64,000 bases of DNA from Flavobacteriaceae bacterium (GTDB taxonomy: Bacteria; Bacteroidota; Bacteroidia; Flavobacteriales; Flavobacteriaceae). Made by a program: the position numbers and the translations under genes. The notes under the pieces are model-generated. The model saw nothing but the letters and a program-made list of their open reading frames with translations, searched no databases and was not told the origin of the DNA. This document shows positions 57,098 through 64,000 of the stretch, piece after piece. The stretch spans positions 1 through 64,000 of the forward strand of contig JABSPM010000009.1 in the NCBI GenBank assembly GCA_013215095.1. Reading direction: 5' to 3'. Each line of letters begins with the position of its first letter. Position 1 is the first letter of the stretch.

Positions 57098-57556
57098 ATG
57101 AAACACATAAAACACATAATAGCGCTTATCGTAATTAGCTGTGCAATGCTTTCATGCAATACTCTAAAAACAGCGGTATACGATCAATATTCGTATCAAA
57201 AAACAGTAGAAATAAAAGTAGAAGCAGAACACCTAATGGATAAAGCCACGACACCATATCAAGACCATTTACAAGATATAGGTGAATTAGGAATGGAAAT
57301 TCAAAAAATAATTGAATACGAAAAAAATAAACCCAATAACGAGATTACCTATGCCATGTGGCAAGTATTAGCAAATAAAGACAAAAATCTATTAGTGGGT
57401 TTCTTTAAGCGTTGGAAAGAAAAAGGACAATTAAAATCTTTTTTTGTTGAAGAAGCTAAAGCACAAATTATGAGCGCTATGGATTTGTTAATTCAGTACG
57501 AAGCAAAAAAGGATAAAGAATCAAAAGATGGATTATTACAACTAATAACACAATAG
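57098..57556 (+). CDS. Small helical lipoprotein downstream of the amidase
   Basis: The 152-aa product has a signal peptide with AMLSC lipobox (Cys20). The mature part is helical and charged: YQKTVEIKVEAEHLMDKATTPY, NNEITYAMWQVLANKD, LLVGFFKRWKEKGQLKSFFV and EAKAQIMSAMDLLIQYE. It ends 3 bp before the next gene. The combination of amidase, small lipoprotein and holin-like membrane protein recalls a phage lysis cassette in which a lipoprotein acts on the outer membrane; immunity is another possibility. Confidence 0.78.
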   Translation: MKHIKHIIALIVISCAMLSCNTLKTAVYDQYSYQKTVEIKVEAEHLMDKATTPYQDHLQDIGELGMEIQKIIEYEKNKPNNEITYAMWQVLANKDKNLLVGFFKRWKEKGQLKSFFVEEAKAQIMSAMDLLIQYEAKKDKESKDGLLQLITQ

Positions 57557-57559
57557 GGC

Positions 57560-57883
57560 ATGGATTTTGACGCAATACTAAAGGAACTAAAAACATCCTT
57601 AATTTCTCTTTTTGGAGATAAATGGGCAGATTTAAAAAGAGAATCTAAAAAAGATATCGACCAGTTTTTAAACGATAGTAAAGATAAACTAAAACGTTGG
57701 ACAGAGCTTTTGGTAAATGGGGATTTAGATTTAGAGGATTACGAGTGGCTGATAAAAAGCCAAAAAGATGTAATGCTGATGCAAGCCTTACATAGTGCAG
57801 GCGTAAATAAAATTAGCTTAGGGCATTTTAAAAATAAAGTGATAAAAGTAATTATAGATGTTGTTAAGACCATAGTGCTTTAA
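57560..57883 (+). CDS. Small helical soluble protein of unknown function
   Basis: The 107-aa product is nearly all helix, amphipathic and lysine-rich: DFDAILKELKTSLISLFGDKW, SKKDIDQFLNDSKDKLKRWTE, LEDYEWLIKSQKDVMLMQAL and a hydrophobic tail KVIKVIIDVVKTIVL. The tail could insert peripherally in a membrane. It lies 3 bp after the small lipoprotein gene. No family name is offered. Confidence 0.7.
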   Translation: MDFDAILKELKTSLISLFGDKWADLKRESKKDIDQFLNDSKDKLKRWTELLVNGDLDLEDYEWLIKSQKDVMLMQALHSAGVNKISLGHFKNKVIKVIIDVVKTIVL

Positions 57884-57913
57884 AAAAATAATCAGTAATA
57901 GGTATTTATAATT

Positions 57914-58210
57914 ATGACAGAAGAATTAACTTTAGAGAAAAAGAATCAGATCATGACAACCAATCAAATTAAAGATCAAGATATTGCTCATTGTATTGAA
58001 AGTTGTGCTATAGATAATGAGTATTGGATTGATAAAGAACAAATAGCAAAACAATTACAAGTGCCCGTAGATGTTATACAAAAAATTGTTAAAAAATCTC
58101 AAACTATTGTTTTAAATAGTGAAGGCGAATTAACCACAAGAGCATTATACAAACAGAGAACGCCGTTTTTTGATAAACTATTAAATAGTATAAAAAACAA
58201 AATAGATTAA
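57914..58210 (+). CDS. Small possibly DNA-binding (winged-helix-like) protein
   Basis: The product is 98 aa from the ATG at 57914, or 85 aa from the ATG at 57953 (MTTNQIKDQDIAHCIESC). The segment IAHCIESCAIDNEYWIDKEQIAKQLQVPVDVIQKIVKKS resembles a helix-turn-helix, followed by IVLNSEGELTTRALYKQ like the wing of a small winged helix. It may regulate the operon, or simply be a structural partner. Its stop shares a base with the start of the holin-like gene. Confidence 0.65.
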   Translation: MTEELTLEKKNQIMTTNQIKDQDIAHCIESCAIDNEYWIDKEQIAKQLQVPVDVIQKIVKKSQTIVLNSEGELTTRALYKQRTPFFDKLLNSIKNKID

Positions 58211-58536
58211 TGGAATTTTTAAGCTCAATATTTACCGAAGGTGTTATCCTTTCTGCTCTAGGAGGATTGGCATATCCTTTGTTAACATTACTTGAGCGTA
58301 TACAACAACCCAATGCAAAAAAGATAGATTTAAAAGACGTGTCATTTTATGTGTCAATTCTTATTTATGTATTTTTAGCAAGTGTTGTAGGTTATATCTA
58401 TTTTCATGGAAAAGGAAATTTTGAAGTTAACGATAGACTTTTAGCATTCCATGTTGGTATTACAGCTCCTCTACTTATAAGAACACTGGCAACAGCACTT
58501 CCAAAAAATTCTACACCAATACTACCTAAAAAATAA
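58210..58536 (+). CDS. Three-TM holin-like small membrane protein
   Basis: The 108-aa protein has three hydrophobic segments: about 11-28 (VILSALGGLAYPLLTLLE), about 46-65 (VSFYVSILIYVFLASVVGYI) and about 79-96 (AFHVGITAPLLIRTLATAL). Size and topology resemble class I phage holins, but sequence similarity cannot be judged here. It is coupled by one-base overlaps to the genes on either side. In a lysis reading it would open the membrane for the three wall hydrolases that lack signal peptides. Confidence 0.7.
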   Translation: MEFLSSIFTEGVILSALGGLAYPLLTLLERIQQPNAKKIDLKDVSFYVSILIYVFLASVVGYIYFHGKGNFEVNDRLLAFHVGITAPLLIRTLATALPKNSTPILPKK

Positions 58537-60005
58537 TGGTAAAACAAAAAGATACCACCATATATAATTGCCATACACATACTTTTACCATAGATCATGT
58601 ACCTAATTTGTTTGGAAAGAAAATGTTGCCTTTACTATATCAAGTTGTAACAATGCGTTTAGTAAAGTGGTATTACCTTAATCTTACAAATAGAAACAGG
58701 CGGTATAGAAAATTAGTTCATTATAAAAATAAGGTCAAATACTTTTTTTTAGATGTCTTAAAGTTTACAATAGTTGGGTATTGGATTTACACACTCATAC
58801 TGTTTTTATTAAATTGGATGTTTAAAATTGTCTCTAACATTATTGTAATAGATGGTTTTTTTAGCAAGCAAAGTAAGGCGGCATATAAACGTTATATAAC
58901 TCTAGGTCGTTATGCAACATATAGTAAACAGGGACAAGGTAAAGTGTTTGATTTGTTAGAAAAAACCTACGATAAAAATACCAAATTTGTTGTATTACCA
59001 ATGGATATGGATTATATGGAAGCAGGTAAGCCTATTGCTAATTATATGCAACAGTTAGAGGAACTACTAAAAGTTACGAAAAATAATAAAAATAATCTTT
59101 TACCATTTGTGTTTTTAGATCCAAGACGAATTTCAGAAACCATTAATTTAGATGGGGTTAATTCTTATGAAAATTATGTAAAACGCAATTTGTCTAGAGG
59201 AGTCTTCCATGGTATCAAAATGTATCCTGCTTTAGGCTATTATCCTTTTGATACTAACCTAATAAAAACCTATAAATTTGCACAAGAATATCAAATTCCA
59301 ATCATAACACATTGTATTGAAGGAACTGTTTTTTACAGAGGTAAGAAGAAGAAAGAATGGTGTCATCACCCTATTTTAAAATACAGAAAAGACAAAACTA
59401 AAGCGCCAATTTCTATCCCATTAAAGCAAAAAAAGAACTACGATTTTACAACCAATTTCACTCATCCGTTAAATTATCATTGCTTATTAAATAAAGACTT
59501 GTTGTCAGAATATCTCGGCGTAGAAACCGATTTGAGCAAACTAAAAATCTGTTTGGCTCATTTTGGAGGTACAAAAGAATGGAATCGTTATTCTGAAGAC
59601 AATTGGAACAATTACAATAATAATATTTCTCATCTGTCAAAAAATGAATACCTAAACAAAAAAATAAAAAACACGCTTAATCATGGAAGCTCCAGAACCA
59701 TCTGGTGGAATGCTAGTTGGTTATCTATAATCTATGATTTAATGATTCAATACGAAGGTGTTTATACAGATATTAGTTTTATCATCTTTAATCAAGAATT
59801 GTTCCCGCTTTTAAAATACATATTAGAAGATGAAAAGGTAAGTCATAAAATCCTTTTCGGAACCGATTATTATGTAGTAGCACAAAAAAATACAGAAAAG
59901 GCACTCTTTCAAAATTTGCGCAGCTATATTGGCGAAGATTTGTTTTATAAAATTGCTAACAAGAATCCAAAACAGTTTTTGAGTACTAATTTTAAAAATT
60001 TTTAA
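58536..60005 (+). CDS. Membrane-inserted amidohydrolase-2-like metal-dependent hydrolase
   Basis: The 489-aa protein contains the metal-site residues of an amidohydrolase TIM barrel: His13 and His15 in YNCHTHTF, Lys in GVFHGIKMYPALG, His259 in PIITHCIEG, His342 in CLAHFGG and Asp444 in LFGTDYYV. Unusually, between strand 1 and strand 2 it has a hydrophobic insert (about 68-108: FFLDVLKFTIVGYWIYTLIL, FLLNWMFKIVSNIIVI), so the enzyme is probably held at the membrane. The substrate is unknown. It overlaps the holin-like gene by one base and ends 6 bp before the NACHT gene. Confidence 0.8.
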   Translation: MVKQKDTTIYNCHTHTFTIDHVPNLFGKKMLPLLYQVVTMRLVKWYYLNLTNRNRRYRKLVHYKNKVKYFFLDVLKFTIVGYWIYTLILFLLNWMFKIVSNIIVIDGFFSKQSKAAYKRYITLGRYATYSKQGQGKVFDLLEKTYDKNTKFVVLPMDMDYMEAGKPIANYMQQLEELLKVTKNNKNNLLPFVFLDPRRISETINLDGVNSYENYVKRNLSRGVFHGIKMYPALGYYPFDTNLIKTYKFAQEYQIPIITHCIEGTVFYRGKKKKEWCHHPILKYRKDKTKAPISIPLKQKKNYDFTTNFTHPLNYHCLLNKDLLSEYLGVETDLSKLKICLAHFGGTKEWNRYSEDNWNNYNNNISHLSKNEYLNKKIKNTLNHGSSRTIWWNASWLSIIYDLMIQYEGVYTDISFIIFNQELFPLLKYILEDEKVSHKILFGTDYYVVAQKNTEKALFQNLRSYIGEDLFYKIANKNPKQFLSTNFKNF

Positions 60006-60011
60006 TTTTCA

Positions 60012-63000
60012 ATGAATATTTCTACACTGTTTGATAGTTTAAGTACACGTTTTGGGTTGTTAAAAGCTAAAATGAAGGTTGAGAATTCCGTCAATGACTA
60101 TGGATTACAATTAATGCTAGAAAATACAGTAATCAGTATACTAAATACGGTTTATAATTATCAACTGGTTAATGCAAATAGCATTGAATATAATTATCCG
60201 GCAGTGGATGGTTTATGTAATGACAATGGAATTGCTTTACAGATTACATCCACATTTAATAAAACGAAAATAATATCAACAGTAAAAAAATATCTAAAAA
60301 ACGAAGTTTATAAAACACATGACAATTTAAAGTTCTTCTTTTTAAAAGATATTAGATCAATTAATAAGGATACTATTAAGGAAATAGAAACTCTTTTAGT
60401 TCAAAAAAATATCCGTTTTGATCAGAAAACATGTTTTATAGATTACGATACTATTTACCAGAAACTGTATTACGATCAAGATGTTTCCAAGACGCAAAAA
60501 GTCTTGGAAATTATAGATAAAGTTTTAGGAGTACTTCCAACAGATAAAATCTCAGGTTTTACCTCTATAGGTGTATCATTTGAAAATGATGAGATACAAA
60601 ACACGAAATTAGTTATAGATAGTATATTAAAACAAGGAATTAATACTTATATAACATCAGAAGAGCTTTATAAATCCTTTAAAGAACATAAAGATTTTGA
60701 TTATTTAATTTTTACTAATGAAGCTACAAAAATTCAGCATATAAAACATTTTATTATTATCCTCTCTGATAAATATATTAGTTGTAATCTAGCAAATTCA
60801 TTAAAATGTTCCTTGCTAAAGTATATTATTAATGAAAGTGTTAAAACCAAGATAGTGGCATTTAACGCTTATTTAAAAAATATAAAAAATATTCAGAACA
60901 AGCGTTTTTCTACTTATAGTTTTATAGATAATGTTCCTGAAAATATTCAGGAGTTTACAGATGATTTCTTAAAAGAGTTTTTATCTTCAAAAGTTAATGA
61001 AGTTATAGTGAATCCTGAAAACATAAAGAGTAGCCTTATTAATATTCGTAAAGGATTTAAGCATAAAATTCTTAAAAACACCAAACAATATAAGACTATT
61101 TTATTTTTCATGGAAAACATGGATATAGAGATTCTTTATGTCGTATTAAAAAATCGTTTTTCAACAAAAGAGGCAATAAATTATCTTAAAACTTTATCTC
61201 ATACATTTAATTCAAAAAATATTAATGTATTAATTCCTCGAAATCCAGATCATAAAACACGTCGGGTTATACAGAATTTTAAGTATGAACTAAAGCATTC
61301 AAATGTGTATTATATTGACGAGTTCCTTTTTGAAGAAACTATTAAAAATATTTCGCAGTTACCAATTTTAGGCGTAGAAGATTTTGTGAAACCTGTAATC
61401 AAAGAAAAAGGAAAAATAATTCATCTATCTAATATTTTTCATTGGATTATTGAAGAGCGTTATCCATCAATAGCAATAATAAAAGCACCAGGAGGTATTG
61501 GGAAAACTACATTAGTTGAGAAAATACATGATGATTTTATTGATAAAGAAAATCAATACAAATATTTAGTACTATTCATTGAGGCAAATGACTTTATAAA
61601 AAACTTTGGTCTTGTAGATTTTTCAGATGAAAATGAATATGATTTGTATACAATTTTTAAGAAATGCCACAGTCAAGGAAATAATATTGATGAACAATTA
61701 TTTTATAATAACTATAGGCATGGAAATATCTTGATGATTATTGATGGCGTCGATGAAATTATATCTACAATTACAAGCTTTAATTTAGAAACATTTTTGG
61801 CTAAAATATCTCAATTTGCAGAAAAAATAGGTAAAGGAAAGATACTATTGACTAGCAGAGATCTTTATGTTAAGGATATTGAAAGTTTTTTAAATAGTGT
61901 TAATGGAAATGAAAAATCTATAGTTACTTACGATTTAATGCCATTTAATAAAGATCTAGCACTAGAATATTTTAAACTGAATGCATTGTCTGAAAGTCAA
62001 TCTAATACTGCATTAAATTTACTGGAAGGTTTTGTGTTGGAGATTGATAAAAACGAAGAGTATATTTACCCTCCTTTCGTTTTAGATATTGTTTTAGATT
62101 TTATTAGAGTTACTAATGAAATAGACAATGATATGTTAGATTATAGCATGTTTGATTCAAAATATTTGGTGCAAAACCATAGGTTAGATTATATTATTCA
62201 ACAAACATTTAATAGAGAAAATAACAAGAAATTTACTTATGGTTATGATCTAGGAATAGATGAGCAAGTTGCCTTCTTTTGCCTAATGGCAATAGAAAAA
62301 AAAGGACATATAAAAGAAAAACAAGTTTTACCCTTATTAAATCAATTGGGTTATATCAGTAATTCAGAAAAAATTGCACAAAGTCTGAAGGATCACCCTT
62401 TTTTGAAAGAGAATGATGGTGTGTATTCATTTCTGTACCGCTTTTTAGAAACAGAATTTTCAATAATTGGACTTTTTAACTTATTGAAAAAACAGGGATT
62501 CACAAGTTATAATGATTATTTTATAGATGTTTTTGCATATGAATGTAGTTATAATTCCATTATTTCAAAGGGGCTGATGAAGAAAATAAAATTAGATAGT
62601 TTCTTTACAGACAAGAATATTATACCAATTATTGCAGATGCGATTCGAACAATTTTATTGAGGAAAGAAATTAATATTAACCAAAAAAAAGCTGTTAGTA
62701 ATCTTTTTTTATTATTGTATGAGTACTTCTATAAAAAAAGTGATATAAGACTTCTTACAAACACGCTTATAAAGAACATATTCAGTCATAATAACAATCA
62801 ATATATTTCTAACTTTTTTCTTTATGATATTCCTGATAGCTTAAACATGATACTAGACTTAAGAGGTCTATACTTTAGTTGTTCTGAAATTAATAACTAT
62901 GCGAATTTTGTGTTTTGTGATTTTGATGAAATCACATCATTTGAAAATTCTTGTAGAATAGAAAATATTAATCTGACTGGTGTTTCAATATTTGATAAGT

Positions 63001-63377
63001 TGGATAGCTTATCGTTGTCAGAGGAGAATTTTGATAATGTAAGAGGTAATGACAATAGTTTACACAAAATTTTAAGTTTAAAAAAATTAGGTAAAGGTGG
63101 AATTGAAAAAGAATTGAGAAAATACTTAAAGGCGTTTTATAATAATCGAATATTGAAAGACAATATAACTATTCGCCAACTAAAGACGAATTACCAAAAC
63201 AAGCATTTAGTAAATCTAATTACTGAAGAAATGGTAAGAGAAGGAGTATTATCTGTTTCTGACGAAACAATCACTTTAAATCCAAATTTAAAAGGAAAGA
63301 TTAATAAATTTGTATATCAAGCTAGATCGTTTATTGAAATAAAAAGGGTATATCGAAAGATTGCAATGAATATGTGA
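60012..63377 (+). CDS. SMEK-like domain / NACHT NTPase, conflict-system type
   Basis: The 1121-aa protein has an N-terminal domain (about 1-165) with YPAVDGLCNDNGIALQITS and KTKIISTVKKYLK, matching my memory of the SMEK domain of bacterial conflict proteins. Residues about 175-480 form two alpha/beta regions of uncertain type. The NACHT domain has Walker A APGGIGKTT (Lys498), Walker B ILMIIDGVDEI (Asp578, Asp581-Glu582) and sensor-like ILLTSRD. Helical repeats follow, then a short leucine/asparagine-rich stretch and a C-terminal winged-helix-like end (GVLSVSDETITLNPNLKG). NACHT proteins sense invaders or danger and switch on effectors. It is the last gene of the operon, 6 bp after the amidohydrolase gene. 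Confidence 0.82.
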   Translation: MNISTLFDSLSTRFGLLKAKMKVENSVNDYGLQLMLENTVISILNTVYNYQLVNANSIEYNYPAVDGLCNDNGIALQITSTFNKTKIISTVKKYLKNEVYKTHDNLKFFFLKDIRSINKDTIKEIETLLVQKNIRFDQKTCFIDYDTIYQKLYYDQDVSKTQKVLEIIDKVLGVLPTDKISGFTSIGVSFENDEIQNTKLVIDSILKQGINTYITSEELYKSFKEHKDFDYLIFTNEATKIQHIKHFIIILSDKYISCNLANSLKCSLLKYIINESVKTKIVAFNAYLKNIKNIQNKRFSTYSFIDNVPENIQEFTDDFLKEFLSSKVNEVIVNPENIKSSLINIRKGFKHKILKNTKQYKTILFFMENMDIEILYVVLKNRFSTKEAINYLKTLSHTFNSKNINVLIPRNPDHKTRRVIQNFKYELKHSNVYYIDEFLFEETIKNISQLPILGVEDFVKPVIKEKGKIIHLSNIFHWIIEERYPSIAIIKAPGGIGKTTLVEKIHDDFIDKENQYKYLVLFIEANDFIKNFGLVDFSDENEYDLYTIFKKCHSQGNNIDEQLFYNNYRHGNILMIIDGVDEIISTITSFNLETFLAKISQFAEKIGKGKILLTSRDLYVKDIESFLNSVNGNEKSIVTYDLMPFNKDLALEYFKLNALSESQSNTALNLLEGFVLEIDKNEEYIYPPFVLDIVLDFIRVTNEIDNDMLDYSMFDSKYLVQNHRLDYIIQQTFNRENNKKFTYGYDLGIDEQVAFFCLMAIEKKGHIKEKQVLPLLNQLGYISNSEKIAQSLKDHPFLKENDGVYSFLYRFLETEFSIIGLFNLLKKQGFTSYNDYFIDVFAYECSYNSIISKGLMKKIKLDSFFTDKNIIPIIADAIRTILLRKEININQKKAVSNLFLLLYEYFYKKSDIRLLTNTLIKNIFSHNNNQYISNFFLYDIPDSLNMILDLRGLYFSCSEINNYANFVFCDFDEITSFENSCRIENINLTGVSIFDKLDSLSLSEENFDNVRGNDNSLHKILSLKKLGKGGIEKELRKYLKAFYNNRILKDNITIRQLKTNYQNKHLVNLITEEMVREGVLSVSDETITLNPNLKGKINKFVYQARSFIEIKRVYRKIAMNM

Positions 63378-63670
63378 TTTTGTTTGTAAATCTTCATACG
63401 GGAAAAGTTAATCTTGTCAAAGATGATATCAAAAGGAATTTTTATAATAGAAGAAAAGATAAATATTCCAAAGCACTATGATTTATGAGATGCACTAGGC
63501 TTTATAAGATATTGTCGCTCCCACACGAAAGAATGCTTTCGGTAGCAAGGAATAGCTGTAAATGATAAACATTATACGAGTTCTTTTGTTAAATTATACA
63601 TTAGAAAAATGATGATTTTGGTAACACAACCAACATATATAGAAAAACATTCAAATCCAGACTTAGAAGA
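63378..63670. other. Gap between the NACHT gene and the endonuclease V remnant
   Basis: No intact gene. A decayed frame reads GIFIIEEKINIPKHYDL then stop around 63440-63490, and repeat copy C lies at 63581-63620. No clear terminator follows the NACHT gene. Confidence 0.5.
63581..63620 (+). repeat. Dispersed repeat, copy C (short)
   Basis: About 40 bases match the starts of copies A (38363) and B (47135 on minus): TTCTTTTGTTAAATTA, then CATTAGAAAAATGATGATTTT. Similarity stops after that. Confidence 0.6.
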
Positions 63671-64000
63671 ATGATTTTAGCAATTGATGTACATTACAAA
63701 GGACATGGTAGTGCTCGAGCGGTAGGGGCTTTGTTTCATTGGAATGCTATGAAAGCAGAACAGGTTGTAATCGAATCCATAGCGGATGTCCAACCATAAA
63801 TTTCTGGTCAGTCTTACAAAAGAGAGCTGCCTTGTGTCATGACAATTATCAGAAAGATACAACTTTCAGAAATAGAGGTTGTTATAGTAGATGGTCATGT
63901 GTATGTAGATAATAATAAAACCTACGGTTTAGGAGGTTATACTTGGGAGGCTATAGAGTACAAAGTACCTGTAATAGGTGTTGCTAAAAGAGGATTTTTT
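63671..64000 (+). pseudogene. nfi: Endonuclease V-like gene with in-frame stop (partial)
   Basis: From the ATG at 63671 the frame reads MILAIDVHYKGHGSARAVG and continues to TAA at 63797-63799. The same frame stays open afterwards to the window end, with SYKRELPCVMTIIRKIQLSE, EVVIVDGHVYVD and GLGGYTWEAIEYKVPVIGVAK, all typical of the endonuclease V (deoxyinosine 3'-endonuclease) family. The active-site Asp of the first strand (Asp6), the Glu in RELP and the Asp in VDGHV are retained. The stop replaces the residue expected to be Tyr in the PYIP-like wedge (P-stop-I-S). The gene runs off the right edge. Probably a recent nonsense pseudogene; sequencing error or readthrough is possible. Confidence 0.75.

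Noticed and set aside
49140-63377. Prophage interpretation of the accessory region
   Set aside because: Wall hydrolases and a holin-like protein are present, but no capsid, tail, terminase, portal, integrase or replication genes are seen.
1-64000. CRISPR arrays, tRNA and rRNA genes
   Set aside because: No regularly spaced repeats, tRNA-like cloverleaf sequences or rRNA segments were recognised in the gaps.

Overview
The window is a chromosomal stretch from a member of the Bacteroidota, almost certainly the family Flavobacteriaceae. The evidence is the AT-rich sequence, several promoters with the Bacteroidota -7 element TAnnTTTG, lipoproteins with loose lipoboxes, SusC/Oar-style TonB-dependent receptors that begin with a carboxypeptidase-like regulatory domain, a DUF5686-type barrel, and the gene order rplM-rpsI-rpsB-tsf followed by pyrH-frr. 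No tRNA, rRNA, CRISPR array, integrase or transposase was recognised.

Region 1 to about 46.9 kb is mostly housekeeping and envelope biology. It opens with a very large alpha-2-macroglobulin carrying an internal TonB-plug domain (minus strand, running off the left edge). Next come a MORN-repeat secreted protein, a TonB receptor with its beta-helix lipoprotein, dgt, dxs with a TonB-like transducer, tadA, a ClC channel/transporter that lacks the gating glutamate, aspS and a second TonB receptor. A TetR-TolC-MFP-RND efflux operon follows, divergent from a polyprenyl synthase. Then a ferric-iron ABC importer (binding lipoprotein, double permease, ATPase) is followed by a methyltransferase. The ribosomal-protein/EF-Ts block, pyrH-frr, a barrel protein and an MMPL exporter complete this half.

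Region 46.9 to 49.1 kb is low in genes: one small lipoprotein, a perfect 22-bp inverted repeat, and one copy of a dispersed repeat that also occurs at 38.4 kb and, in part, at 63.6 kb.

Region 49.1 to 63.4 kb is the accessory part and the most interesting. Twelve genes on the plus strand are tightly packed, with several stop/start overlaps, and read as one 14-kb operon. They include three peptidoglycan hydrolases of different bond specificity, none with a signal peptide: an M23 endopeptidase, a lysozyme/lytic-transglycosylase-like protein and an amidase_3. Also present are three small lipoproteins, a 299-aa protein of unknown fold, two small soluble proteins, a three-TM holin-like protein, and a membrane-inserted metal-dependent hydrolase. 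The last gene is a 1121-aa SMEK-like/NACHT NTPase of the kind found in phage-defence and other conflict systems. I infer either a set of wall-degrading effectors with lipoprotein immunity proteins, or an NTPase-gated cell-lysis module. The sequence cannot decide between them.

The window ends in an endonuclease V-like gene interrupted by an in-frame stop codon.
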